Part shown: one piece after another, positions 7,931-17,150 of the stretch
Position numbering within the stretch: position 1 is the first letter of the stretch
Layout of the letters: each line of letters begins with the position of its first letter
Origin: Chlamydiales bacterium
GTDB taxonomy: Bacteria; Chlamydiota; Chlamydiia; Chlamydiales; Criblamydiaceae
DNA: 64,000 bases
Direction of reading: 5' to 3'
NCBI GenBank assembly: GCA_024233575.1
Contig: JACKPN010000006.1
Coordinates: forward strand, 1-64,000
Made by a program: the position numbers and the translations under genes
Notes under the pieces: model-generated
Database searches by the model: none
Told to the model about the DNA's origin: nothing
The model's input: only the letters and a program-made list of their open reading frames with translations

Positions 7931-10051
7931 CTACCTCGCTTTCCAACGTCGCAGCAAAAGCGCATTGCTGACGACCGTTACTGAGCTCATCGACATCGCC
8001 GCAGCGGCGATGACCGGATTCAACATGCCTAACGCTGCAAGAGGAATTCCGAGGATATTAAAGAAAAACGCAAAAAATAGGTTTTGACGCACTTTGGAGA
8101 AGGTCGCGCGCGCCAGCTGGATGGCATGAACGACAGTCATCAGATCGGCACGTACGAGGGTGACATCTGCAGCTTCAATCGCAATATCGCTGCCGACACC
8201 GATAGCAAAGCCGACATTGGCAGCTGCAAGAGCGGGAGCGTCGTTGATGCCATCGCCGACCATTCCAATATGACGACCGCTTTTTGCCAATGCGGAGACA
8301 CGTGCGGCTTTATCCTCGGGAAGCACTTCTGCTTCAAACTGCTGAATCCCTACCTTCTTAGCAATCGCCTCGGCAGTCCGACGGTTGTCGCCGGTCAGCA
8401 TCACCGTATGGATGCCCATTCCGTTGATCTTTCGGATGGCTTCGCTACTATTTTCCCGCGGCGGATCTGCTACAGCTACGAAGCCGATCACCTCTTGATC
8501 GCTCCAAACCACGATGATGCTTTTACCTTCCTTCTCCAGATGTTCGACCTTCGTTCTATCGATCTCTTTGCCATTTTCACGAGAAAAGCGCAGGGACCCT
8601 GAATAATAGCTGCGGCTGTCGATCTGTCCGGTGATCCCTTTTCCGGCTATCGACTGAAACTGGGTGATGTCAGCGGGCCGCACACCTTGTTCCTTTCCAT
8701 AACGAACAATTGCCTCAGCAAGAGGGTGATGCGAATGTGACTCTAATGCAACTGCGACAGAGACAAGCTCCTCCTCCTGATGGCCATTCATCGGGAATAC
8801 GCCCATTACCTTAGGCTGTCCTTCAGTAAGCGTACCGGTTTTATCGATGATCAGCGTCTGCAATTTTTCCGTCTCTTCAATCGCCGCAGCCTCTTTGAAT
8901 AGAATGCCCGCCTCCGCACCACGGCCGCTGGCGACCATGATCACTGTCGGCGTTGCCAACCCCAATGCGCATGGGCAAGCGATGACCAACACTGCAACGG
9001 CATTAATGATTGCATTGCTGATGTTGCCGTCGACAACCCACCATGCAGCAAAAGTGATGATGCTGATTGCAACTACAGCAGGAACAAAATAACTGGAAAC
9101 GACGTCGGCAAGCTTTTGTATCGGCGCTTTCGAGTTCTGTGCCTGCTCCACAAGCCTGATGATCCCGCTGAGCACAGTGTCTTCGCCCACCTGTGTTGCT
9201 TTCACTTGCAACGATCCGTTATTATTGACTGTACCGCCGAAAACGCGATCTCTTTCGCTTTTTTCAACCGGAAGGCTCTCTCCGGTCAGCATCGCTTCAT
9301 TAACTGTAGAGCTTCCCTCTATGACATCACCATCTACAGGTATGCTTTCACCGGGACGGACAAGGAAAATGTCTCCTGCTTTGATCTCGCTGATCTCCAC
9401 TTCAACGAATTCATCATCGCGGCGTACCAAAGCTTTTTTTGGCTGCAGCTCCATCAGTTTTTGTATTGCCGCGGATGCGCGTTTCTTCGACCGCGACTCG
9501 AGCCATCGCCCTAAAAGCACCAAGGTTACAATCATAGCGCTGCTTTCAAAGTAAAGATGTTGGTCAAGGCCTAATAAGTACACTGCAACGCTCAACCCCC
9601 ATGCAGCAGAAGTTCCCAAAGCGATCAGCAAGTCCATATTTGCACTGCCGGCGCGCAGCGAATGGTATGCGCCTTGATAGAAACGCCAACCAATACCGAA
9701 CTGGACAATGGTCGCCAGAGTCAGTTGCAGCCAGCCAGGCAGTGACCAGCTAAAAAGCATCTGCAAGAGCAACGGCAGCGTCAACACCGCAGCGATCAAT
9801 AAACTGATCAGATCAGTATCATGATGATGACCTTCATGTTCATGATCCTCTGCCACGCGATAACCTGCTGACTCGATCGCTTTTTTTATTTCATCAGCAC
9901 CCGTTCCGTTTTCCAGTTTCACCTGTGCTGTCGCTGTAGCAAAGCTCACGCTCGCTTCCTTGACACCTTCAACTTTGTTGATCGCTTTTTCCACATGGAG
10001 CGCGCATGTCACGCATGACATGCCTTCGATGGTAAATTTCATTTTTTTCAC
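7931..10051 (-). CDS. copA: Copper-translocating P1B-type ATPase
   Basis: A 706-residue heavy-metal exporter. It has one heavy-metal-associated domain (residues 1-68, metal site C13 and C16 in GMSCVTC), then a His-rich patch at about 70-78 that may bind copper. The TGES actuator motif is at 256-259, the Cu(I)-selective CPC at 359-361, phosphorylated D403 lies in DKTGT, and a hinge GDGINDAP follows. It pumps Cu(I) out of the cytoplasm using ATP. It lies three bases after parB and six before batA, all leftward, so it is probably in one transcript with the Bat genes. Confidence 0.93.
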   Translation of the reverse strand: MKKMKFTIEGMSCVTCALHVEKAINKVEGVKEASVSFATATAQVKLENGTGADEIKKAIESAGYRVAEDHEHEGHHHDTDLISLLIAAVLTLPLLLQMLFSWSLPGWLQLTLATIVQFGIGWRFYQGAYHSLRAGSANMDLLIALGTSAAWGLSVAVYLLGLDQHLYFESSAMIVTLVLLGRWLESRSKKRASAAIQKLMELQPKKALVRRDDEFVEVEISEIKAGDIFLVRPGESIPVDGDVIEGSSTVNEAMLTGESLPVEKSERDRVFGGTVNNNGSLQVKATQVGEDTVLSGIIRLVEQAQNSKAPIQKLADVVSSYFVPAVVAISIITFAAWWVVDGNISNAIINAVAVLVIACPCALGLATPTVIMVASGRGAEAGILFKEAAAIEETEKLQTLIIDKTGTLTEGQPKVMGVFPMNGHQEEELVSVAVALESHSHHPLAEAIVRYGKEQGVRPADITQFQSIAGKGITGQIDSRSYYSGSLRFSRENGKEIDRTKVEHLEKEGKSIIVVWSDQEVIGFVAVADPPRENSSEAIRKINGMGIHTVMLTGDNRRTAEAIAKKVGIQQFEAEVLPEDKAARVSALAKSGRHIGMVGDGINDAPALAAANVGFAIGVGSDIAIEAADVTLVRADLMTVVHAIQLARATFSKVRQNLFFAFFFNILGIPLAALGMLNPVIAAAAMSMSSVTVVSNALLLRRWKAR

Positions 10052-10054
10052 TGG

Positions 10055-10879
10055 TCAGTCTCCTTCCACACCGAATAGAGCAAGCAGGCGGTCCAAGTCA
10101 TCGAGATTATAATAATCGATGCTGATCCTCCCTTTCTTGCCCTTACCTTGGATCATCACCTTCGTTCCCAACCGCTGCTGAACTTTTTCAGCCAACTGTT
10201 CTAAATAAAAATCGCGGTTAGCATAGCTGAGAGTTTTCTTTTTCGCCTTTTGACTTAGCCGCTGCGCCGCTTTCTCGGCGTCACGGACACTTAAATCATC
10301 GCGTATGATCAAGTCATGAAGCCACATACGCTGCTCATCATTAGGCAGTCCTAAGATCGCTTTAGCATGTCCCATGGTCACTTTTCCGCAGTGGACGCTG
10401 TCCCTAATAACCTTAGGCAACGCTAGCAAACGCAAATAGTTGGCGATCGTCGATCGCTTTTTGCCAACGCGAAGAGCCAGCTCCTCTTGCCCCAAAGCAA
10501 ACTCGTCCATCAGTCGCTTCAATGCCAAAGCAATCTCCATCGGATCAAGATCGACCCGCTGGATATTCTCTACTAAAGCCGCTTGCGCCGATAGTGATGT
10601 GCTCACATCGCGAACAAGAACCGGAATATACTGAAGTCCTGCAGCTTTAGCTGCGCGGAACCTGCGTTCTCCGGATATGAGCTCGTAATATCCTGGCGTT
10701 GACAAAGGACGCACTAAGGGCGGATGAATCAGTCCTACCTCGCGAATAGAATGGGAGAGCTCGGTGATCTCTTCATCAGAAAAATGGCGACGGGGCTGAT
10801 GAGGATTAACGGAGATCCTGCAAACCTCCACCTCAGTTACAATGTCGTTGATAGTTGCCTGTTCTGTTGTTGCTGTCAT
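10055..10879 (-). CDS. parB: ParB/Spo0J chromosome-partitioning protein
   Basis: A 274-residue DNA-binding CTPase of chromosome segregation. The ParB nuclease-like domain spans about 17-110 and carries the CTP/arginine motif GERRFRAAK. A helix-turn-helix region follows (LALRVGKKRSTIANYLRLLA, KVTMGHAKAIL), then a C-terminal dimerisation segment. Size is typical of chromosomal ParB. No parA is adjacent and I found no canonical parS site in the window. It heads the leftward operon with copA and the Bat genes, an unusual association. Confidence 0.9.
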   Translation of the reverse strand: MTATTEQATINDIVTEVEVCRISVNPHQPRRHFSDEEITELSHSIREVGLIHPPLVRPLSTPGYYELISGERRFRAAKAAGLQYIPVLVRDVSTSLSAQAALVENIQRVDLDPMEIALALKRLMDEFALGQEELALRVGKKRSTIANYLRLLALPKVIRDSVHCGKVTMGHAKAILGLPNDEQRMWLHDLIIRDDLSVRDAEKAAQRLSQKAKKKTLSYANRDFYLEQLAEKVQQRLGTKVMIQGKGKKGRISIDYYNLDDLDRLLALFGVEGD

Positions 10880-11016
10880 GATTACACCTTGAAAATCTTT
10901 ATAACCGAGGAGGCGCTTGCGCCTAGCAAGTTAAAGCCGGCTTTACAACTGACTCTTGCGAAAAAAAATACGATCCAGCATAGTATCAACACTATACACA
11001 AGAGAAAAAAAAGTAA

Positions 11017-11808
11017 ATGCAGATGGCTAAGCACTCCCCCTTGAAGATGGTTGATGACGAAACCACTCTAGCTGAAAAAATTGAAGAACATCCTTATACT
11101 AAATGGCTTCATGATAACAGCCGTCTTGTTTTCTACGTCCTGATTGCTACCGTTGCCCTGATATTTGTCGTATATCGCTGGAGCGCAAGTAGTAACGCCC
11201 AAGCAGAGCGCAACTACATCGAAGCCGCTGAAGAATTCAATACCTTTGAAGGTCGCGGCAAACGCGCCATCTCTCCTGCTACAAAGCAAGAAGCGCTCGA
11301 AGCCTTGGTTACTATCCTCAATGTTCAGCCCGACCTTCAAGCAAAATATGATGGGCCAATAGCACAAGAACTACTCATCCGCCAAAAAGGCGAAGAGGCC
11401 GCCCCTTTTGCCGATCGCGTCTTCAATAGAACTGAAAAGAACAATATCCCTTACTTCAGCAATTATGGCGCTACCTCCTTGACCATTGCCAACGGAGACA
11501 CTGAAGCGGCGCTCATGCAAAGCAAAAAGCTGAAAGAGCTGATGCTTGCCGATAAAGCAGAAAACGACTACCCCTATCTTTACGCTTACAATCTATTCAG
11601 AATTGCCATGCTGGAACAGCAACAGGCTCATAACGCTGAAGAACTAACTGCCTGGCAAGAACTCAAGGCTTTCACAAAGCTTGAGCAAAACGAAATGCCT
11701 GCCGAAACCGGTGAGGCCAACCCGATGCAGCCGTTCATCGACACATTCGGTAGTGGCGACAGCTCGCTGGCATCCTACATCGACAAAAGAGAAGAACTCA
11801 TCAAATAA
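11017..11808 (+). CDS. Conserved-looking single-pass membrane protein, unknown function
   Basis: A 263-residue protein. A short cytoplasmic N-terminus precedes one membrane helix at about residues 34-52 (LVFYVLIATVALIFVVYRW). A long, soluble, helix-rich C-terminal part resembles a TPR-like scaffold (AEEFNTFEGR, SLTIANGDTEAALMQSKKL). I do not recognise the family. The start may be ATG 11017 or 11023. It is transcribed divergently from parB, with the roughly 140-base gap between them holding both promoters. Confidence 0.75.
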   Translation: MQMAKHSPLKMVDDETTLAEKIEEHPYTKWLHDNSRLVFYVLIATVALIFVVYRWSASSNAQAERNYIEAAEEFNTFEGRGKRAISPATKQEALEALVTILNVQPDLQAKYDGPIAQELLIRQKGEEAAPFADRVFNRTEKNNIPYFSNYGATSLTIANGDTEAALMQSKKLKELMLADKAENDYPYLYAYNLFRIAMLEQQQAHNAEELTAWQELKAFTKLEQNEMPAETGEANPMQPFIDTFGSGDSSLASYIDKREELIK

Positions 11809-11837
11809 CTTACTTATAACAAGTTAAAACCAACTTC

Positions 11838-11866
11838 TTGAATTTTTTACTTTAACATGATAAACA
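11838..11866 (+). promoter_or_regulatory. Sigma-70-like promoter upstream of the structured RNA
   Basis: TTGAAT (11838-11843) is separated by 17 bases from TAAACA (11861-11866). TGA directly before the -10 gives an extended -10 element. The predicted start, about 11873, falls just before the first strong hairpin. Confidence 0.5.
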
Positions 11867-11872
11867 TGACGT

Positions 11873-12495
11873 AATGGCAGTTTTCTGCCATGCCTCGTAT
11901 AGAATTTGGTATGCGAGGAAGACCAACGCTCCCGAAAACTGTGGAACGACAGAGCGGAAAAGGAGGTGACACGGGTCGTAACATGCTCGAAACCACGAAC
12001 TTTGGGAATAGAAAAGAAATTAAGCTCGTCTAGCAGCAGATCAGCCAAAAACCGCTGACGCTGTTTTACGAGATTGGAAAATCACAGAGAACCAACGATC
12101 GAGACGATTTGGCAACACCATCGCCTTAGCCCCTCCGCATAAGAGGCGCTCGATCGGATTCCATCATTTTAGATGGGAAACATTTTTGTATTGTTCTAGC
12201 TCTCAGAGTATAGAGCAATAACAAAACCAAATCGTCGCGATTGGCGATTCTCATAACTGCCCCGCGGGCAGGTGGAGAATAACCGTGAGTCCGAAACAAT
12301 GCTCACTCGCCATTGACGAAGCGAATAGACCAGAGCAACAGGAAGAATCCCATGCGGATCTTTCAAACATGCTTGTCCGCCTCGTTAAAAATACACAAAA
12401 ATACTCCTCTGAAAAACCTGTAAAGGTGACAGGAAGAGTACAAGTGTCGTTCTAGCAATAGAAGACCTCGGCCGCCGAAAGGCGGCCTTTTTTTT
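11873..12495 (+). ncRNA. Unidentified ~620-nt structured RNA with its own terminator
   Basis: No convincing protein gene lies here, but hairpins run the whole length. TGGCAG/CTGCCA pairs at 11875-11890. A 9-bp stem with one G-U closes 11893-11918. A perfect long-range 10-bp pairing joins 12103-12112 with 12227-12236. Inside it are stems at 12161/12172 and two stacked stems at 12191-12224. Further stems are at 12247-12280 (ATTCTC/GAGAAT around CTGCCC/GGGCAG), 12285/12302, 12307/12321, 12354/12376 and 12417/12429. It ends in a GC-rich terminator. I looked for tmRNA, RNase P, SRP and 6S signatures and saw none. It could instead be a long leader of aroB, whose start is 80 nt past the terminator. 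Confidence 0.6.
12470..12495 (+). terminator. Rho-independent terminator
   Basis: GGCCGCC and GGCGGCC form a perfect 7-bp GC stem around a GAAA tetraloop (12470-12487), followed by eight T. It ends the structured RNA and insulates aroB, or acts as an attenuator if the RNA is the aroB leader. Confidence 0.9.
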
Positions 12496-12574
12496 ACCGG
12501 TTACTGCCAATTAATTTTTAAAGTTGCAAATAAAACAACACTTCACTTACCATCCCCTTGGTTAATTATTTTTT

Positions 12575-13717
12575 ATGAAGATCAATACGCAATTACCTAT
12601 TCTCTTTAGAGACTACAAATCAGCCCTGCGCGAGAAATGCCAAGATTATTCCTCTGCAGTCGCGATCATCGATGAGCAGCTAGCCGATCTGTATGAGATC
12701 CCCTACGCGCAAATCGCTGTGAAAACCGGAGAATCAGCTAAAACTCTTCAAGAAGCTGAACGCTGCTGGAAGGAAATGCACCGGATCGGCCTGGACCGCC
12801 GCTCTGTTGTCATCGCCATTGGCGGGGGCGCCACTACAGACCTTGGCGGCTTTGTCGGATCTTGCTACATGCGTGGAATCCCTACTATATATGTACCGAC
12901 AACTCTCCTTGCGATGGCCGACGCTGCAATAGGAGGAAAAACAGGAATTAATTTTTCCGGAATTAAAAATTTGATTGGCACTTTTCATGATCCCGATCTC
13001 ACAATCATCGACATCACATTACTGCAAACGCTGCCGGATCGCGAATACCGGTCAGGTATCGCCGAAATCATCAAAAGCGCCATCATCAGCGACGATGATT
13101 TTTTTAAACATCTAGAACTTGAGATGCCGAAAATTCTCTATCGAGATCCCAACGCCTTAACCAATGCAATCGCTCGTGCCTGTACCATCAAAAGCACTAT
13201 CGTTAATCAAGATCGACGCGAATCCAGCCTTCGGGCAATTCTAAACTATGGACATACATTCGCTCACGCTATCGAAGCGCTTAACCCCATGCTGCATGGC
13301 GAGGCTGTTGCAATCGGAATGAGCTGTGCCGCCCATGTAAGCGCAGCCATGGGCCTATGCTCCCAACTGACCATCGACCGTTTAGAAGCGCTCTGCCATG
13401 CCGCCTCACTCCCGACAGCGCTCTCCGACACCATCTCCGATGAAGAACTCCTAGCAATGATGCGCAGCGACAAAAAAAATGAAAATGGAAAATTAAACTT
13501 GATTCTTACAAAAAATCCTGGCAATGTCTTCAGGGTTGCCGATGTGAATCCCACAACGATCAAAGAAGCTTTAACAAAAAAACGTCATTACGATGCTCAC
13601 CGAAATCGAAGCGCTGACAGCACTCAATGCACTCCCCAAAATCGGCAGCAAAAGAATACAAATGCTGATCGCTCATTACAGATCGGCACAACAGGCAATC
13701 CATGCAAAAGAAAGTGA
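12575..13717 (+). CDS. aroB: 3-dehydroquinate synthase
   Basis: A 380-residue NAD- and metal-dependent enzyme converting DAHP to 3-dehydroquinate, step two of the shikimate pathway. Nucleotide-binding motifs are visible (IAIGGGATTDLGGF, AIGGKTGIN). So are the metal-ligand region LNYGHTFAHAIEAL and the following LHGEAVAIGM. The conserved enzyme ends near residue 345 (TIKEALTK). The last 40 residues are basic, unlike the family, and overlap dprA by 125 bases in another frame, so the C-terminal tail may be non-functional read-through. Confidence 0.92.
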   Translation: MKINTQLPILFRDYKSALREKCQDYSSAVAIIDEQLADLYEIPYAQIAVKTGESAKTLQEAERCWKEMHRIGLDRRSVVIAIGGGATTDLGGFVGSCYMRGIPTIYVPTTLLAMADAAIGGKTGINFSGIKNLIGTFHDPDLTIIDITLLQTLPDREYRSGIAEIIKSAIISDDDFFKHLELEMPKILYRDPNALTNAIARACTIKSTIVNQDRRESSLRAILNYGHTFAHAIEALNPMLHGEAVAIGMSCAAHVSAAMGLCSQLTIDRLEALCHAASLPTALSDTISDEELLAMMRSDKKNENGKLNLILTKNPGNVFRVADVNPTTIKEALTKKRHYDAHRNRSADSTQCTPQNRQQKNTNADRSLQIGTTGNPCKRK

Positions 13718-14540
13718 GGTAGCACAACTCAAAGGGTTTAATGACAACGTATTAGAAGGATGGGGAAATTGGGACACCGGCAGACAAGAGCTTGACACCG
13801 CAACAAAAGCGGGCATCGAAATTATCAGCTACACAAGCTCGCGCTACCCCGAAAACCTCAAAACAATCGCTGACTTTCCCATTATCCTATATGTCAAAGG
13901 GAAATTGACAAGAAACGACGTACGGAGCATTGCAATTGTCGGCACCCGCACGCCAAGCGAACAGGGTAAAAAAAATGCAGAAAAGCTAGCAGAAGACCTT
14001 TCGGCAATGGGATACACAATCATCAGCGGCCTAGCACGCGGAGTCGACAGCCAGGCGCACCGGGGTGCAATGAAAAAAGGAAGGACATTGGCTGTATTAG
14101 GAACTGGTCTTCAACATATCTACCCAAAAGAACATCAGTCTCTTGCGGAACAGATTGTAGAACATGGCGCTCTCATCAGCGAATACCCCATGTGGGCGCG
14201 TCCAGATAAACACAGCTTTATTGTGCGCAACAGAATTGTCAGCGGCCTTGCCATCGGCGTCGTTTGTGTTGAGGCGTATCACGAAAAAAGCGGCACCATG
14301 AGCACCATGCGCCTTGCCAGGAAGCAAAAAAAGAAAACGTTCGTCCTGTCAACAGAATCGGATGGAAATAAACTGTTGCTTGCGCGTAACGAAGCAAGAC
14401 TTGTACATAACGCTGGGGATATCACGGATACCCTGGCAGACCTATTCATTCAAGATACTGATAATGAACATGGTTACAGTAATAGGGACAAATCTCCCTG
14501 TTATGAAATTAACTGTTTTGTTAATGAGGGTACTACTTAA
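13593..14540 (+). CDS. dprA: DNA processing protein DprA/Smf
   Basis: A 315-residue protein that loads RecA onto incoming single-stranded DNA in transformation. The N-terminal helix-hairpin-helix-like part (LNALPKIGSKRIQMLIAHY) is followed by the Rossmann-like DprA domain (IAIVGTRTPSEQG, YTIISGLARGVDSQAH, VLGTGLQHIYP). The usual C-terminal winged-helix domain appears to be missing, and only 43 bases separate the stop from topA. The start overlaps the aroB 3' end by 125 bases but is supported because the HhH begins within the overlap. Confidence 0.9.
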   Translation: MLTEIEALTALNALPKIGSKRIQMLIAHYRSAQQAIHAKESEVAQLKGFNDNVLEGWGNWDTGRQELDTATKAGIEIISYTSSRYPENLKTIADFPIILYVKGKLTRNDVRSIAIVGTRTPSEQGKKNAEKLAEDLSAMGYTIISGLARGVDSQAHRGAMKKGRTLAVLGTGLQHIYPKEHQSLAEQIVEHGALISEYPMWARPDKHSFIVRNRIVSGLAIGVVCVEAYHEKSGTMSTMRLARKQKKKTFVLSTESDGNKLLLARNEARLVHNAGDITDTLADLFIQDTDNEHGYSNRDKSPCYEINCFVNEGTT

Positions 14541-14583
14541 GGTATGCCAACCCCGCATGTGTCGGGCTAAGGAGTAATCGTTA

Positions 14584-17145
14584 ATGGCTAAAAAGAAACT
14601 CATCATCGTCGAGTCACCGGCAAAAATTAAAACTTTAAAAAAATTCCTAGGACCGGAGTACATCTTCGAATCCTCAATAGGCCATATCCGCGACCTACCG
14701 GCAAAAGAGTTCGGCATCGACTTGGAAAACGATTTCGAGCCGACATACCAAATCCTTCCGGATAAGACCGATGTGATTAAAAAGCTGATCAGCGCCGCCA
14801 AGAAAAGCGACACAGTCTACCTCGCCCCCGACCCTGACCGCGAAGGAGAGGCTATCGCTTGGCATATCAAAGAAAGCCTACCCAAAGATACCAACATCAA
14901 ACGCGTCTCGTTCAATTCCATCACCAGAGACGAAGTGGTACGTTCGCTGTTAGAACCGCGCGATATCGATCAGTCCCTAGTCGATGCACAGCAGGCACGC
15001 CGTACGCTCGACCGCCTCGTAGGGTATACTATATCTCCCATCCTTAACCGCCGCATCCAACGAGGACGCGGAAGCACAGTATCGGCAGGACGCGTACAAT
15101 CAGTAGCCCTAAAGTTAGTCGTCGACCGCGAAAAAGAGATCGAAGCGTTCAAGCCTGTCGAATATTGGACATTAGGCGGCATTTTCAAAACGGAAGAAGA
15201 AAAAAGAACATTCCGAGCCAACTTGTTCTCCGTCGATGGAAAAAAAGTCGAGAAAGAACCGATCGAAGGTAAAGATGTCACTCTCATCTCAACCAAAAAA
15301 ACAGCAGACGAAATCCTTGCCCGAATGAAAGGACAGGAATATACCGTTTCACGTGTCGAAAAAAAAGAGAAGAAGCGCAATCCGGTACCGCCATTCATCA
15401 CTTCAACATTACAGCAAGAGGCAAGCCGCCACTATGGATTCTCCTCAGCGCGCACTATGAGCGTCGCACAACGCCTGTATGAAGGTATTGACCTCGGCAA
15501 CGAAGGCGCCGAAGGTTTGATCACCTATATGCGTACCGACTCCGTCCGCGTCGCCCCAGAGGCGCTTACTGCAGCGCGAAAGTATATCGGCGAAAATTTC
15601 GGCAAAGAATTCTTACCTGAAAAAGCACGTATCTACTCATCAAAAAAACAAGCGCAAGACGCTCACGAAGCAATCCGCCCCACCAACCTGAACCACCCAC
15701 CTGAGAAGGTTAAAGACTACCTGACGAAAGAACAGTTCCTGCTGTATCAACTTGTCTGGCGCCGCTTCATCGCCTCCCAGATGAATCCCGCAGTCTACGA
15801 TACCGTGTCTGCCGATATCATTACCGAAAACGGCATCCTTCTACGCGCTACCGGGTCGGTCATCAAGTTCCAAGGATATCTCGCAGCTTACGAAGAAAAA
15901 GAAGACGATGACATCCCACAAGACCAAGACGACATAAGACTGCCCAACCTGACAGAAGGACAGAAGCTAGAGCTGATGGATCTCGCTTCCGAGCAGTCAT
16001 TCACACGTCCGCCCCCACGCTTCACAGAGGCATCACTGGTCAAAGAACTGGAAAAATCAGGAATCGGCAGACCGTCAACTTATGCGACAATCATGAACAA
16101 AATCCAAAGCCGTGACTACACCGTCAAAGAACAAGGGAGGCTGAAACCGACAGAGCTCGGCCGCGTCATCGCCGAACTCCTCGAAGCCAACTTCGAGAAG
16201 ATCATGAACGTCGACTTCACCGCACATATGGAAGACGACTTGGAACATATCGCCGAGAGCCGCAAAGACTGGAAGGAACTGGTACGCGAGTTCTGGAAAG
16301 ATTTTGCCCCGGCGCTAGAGCATGCAGAAAAACATGCCTATGTTCCAAAAGTGCAGACAGAGCTGAAATGCCCGCAATGTAAAGAAGGCAACCTTCAAAA
16401 GGTCTGGTTCCGCAACAAATATTTCTACGGATGCTCCAATTATCCTGACTGCAACTTCTCTGCCCCATTAGAGGAGATCTCTTTCGATAAGTCGGACTAC
16501 GCAGCAAATTTCAACTGGGAACAGAAATGTCCCCTTTGCGAGGCAGAAATGAAAGTGCGTCATGGACGCTACGGTGCTTTTCTAGGATGCTCCAAGTATC
16601 CCGATTGCAGAGGCATCATTAATATCCCTAAAAAAGGCGAAGAGTATATCCCCATCGACCAGATGCCGAAATGCCCTGCATTAGGATGCCCTGGTTCGCT
16701 GATGGCAAGAAAGTCCCGCTTCGGAAAGACTTTCTACTCCTGCTCGACATTTCCCGATTGCGATGTGATCATCAATAACCTCGATGAGCTCCAAGCAAAA
16801 TACCCAAGCCACCCTCGCACCCCCTACAAAAAGAAAGCACGGAAAGGCGCAGCAAAAAAAACAGGAAAGACCACGAAGAAAAAGACAACGACCAAACGAA
16901 AACAGCCAACAATCAAACTAAGTGATGAAATGGCGGCATTCGTCGGCGCCGAAGAAATGGCGCGCGGCGATGTTACAAAAAAAGTTTGGGAGTATATCAA
17001 AGCAAACAACCTACAAGATGCCAACGACAAACGCGTAATCAACCCCGATGATGCGTTAGCAAAGATCCTTGGCAGCAAAGAGCCTATCAATATGTTCAAA
17101 ATGACCGGACAACTGAGCAAGCACATGAAAAAGCAAGGAGACTGA
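14584..17145 (+). CDS. topA: DNA topoisomerase I with C-terminal SWIB domain
   Basis: An 853-residue type IA topoisomerase that relaxes negative supercoils. The TOPRIM domain opens the protein (KLIIVESPAKIKTLKKFLG, with YLAPDPDREGEAIAWH). The active-site tyrosine lies in EGLITYMRTDSVRV. Three C-terminal zinc-ribbon modules follow (CPQC...C, CPLC...C, CPALGC...C), then a Lys-rich linker. A SWIB/MDM2 domain fills the last 80 residues (LSDEMAAFVG, KKVWEYIKANNL, INMFKMTGQLSKH). The topA-SWIB fusion is a hallmark of chlamydiae. AAGGAG precedes ATG 14584. Confidence 0.97.
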   Translation: MAKKKLIIVESPAKIKTLKKFLGPEYIFESSIGHIRDLPAKEFGIDLENDFEPTYQILPDKTDVIKKLISAAKKSDTVYLAPDPDREGEAIAWHIKESLPKDTNIKRVSFNSITRDEVVRSLLEPRDIDQSLVDAQQARRTLDRLVGYTISPILNRRIQRGRGSTVSAGRVQSVALKLVVDREKEIEAFKPVEYWTLGGIFKTEEEKRTFRANLFSVDGKKVEKEPIEGKDVTLISTKKTADEILARMKGQEYTVSRVEKKEKKRNPVPPFITSTLQQEASRHYGFSSARTMSVAQRLYEGIDLGNEGAEGLITYMRTDSVRVAPEALTAARKYIGENFGKEFLPEKARIYSSKKQAQDAHEAIRPTNLNHPPEKVKDYLTKEQFLLYQLVWRRFIASQMNPAVYDTVSADIITENGILLRATGSVIKFQGYLAAYEEKEDDDIPQDQDDIRLPNLTEGQKLELMDLASEQSFTRPPPRFTEASLVKELEKSGIGRPSTYATIMNKIQSRDYTVKEQGRLKPTELGRVIAELLEANFEKIMNVDFTAHMEDDLEHIAESRKDWKELVREFWKDFAPALEHAEKHAYVPKVQTELKCPQCKEGNLQKVWFRNKYFYGCSNYPDCNFSAPLEEISFDKSDYAANFNWEQKCPLCEAEMKVRHGRYGAFLGCSKYPDCRGIINIPKKGEEYIPIDQMPKCPALGCPGSLMARKSRFGKTFYSCSTFPDCDVIINNLDELQAKYPSHPRTPYKKKARKGAAKKTGKTTKKKTTTKRKQPTIKLSDEMAAFVGAEEMARGDVTKKVWEYIKANNLQDANDKRVINPDDALAKILGSKEPINMFKMTGQLSKHMKKQGD

Positions 17146-17150
17146 CACCG

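Noticed and set aside
10900..11016. parS or other partition site next to parB
   Set aside because: I found no canonical palindrome; only a short GGCGC/GCGCC hairpin is present.
11824..12048. 74-codon frame on the minus strand
   Set aside because: It overlaps strong hairpins and the RNA promoter, has no ribosome site, and its product resembles nothing; it is explained by the structured RNA on the plus strand.
12285..12455. 56-codon GTG frame (SPKQCSLAIDEANRPEQQEE...) with GGAG upstream
   Set aside because: Possible, but it is covered by RNA stems (GTGAG/CTCAC, GCGGA/TCCGC, CCTGT/ACAGG) and reads poorly as protein; kept only as a note.
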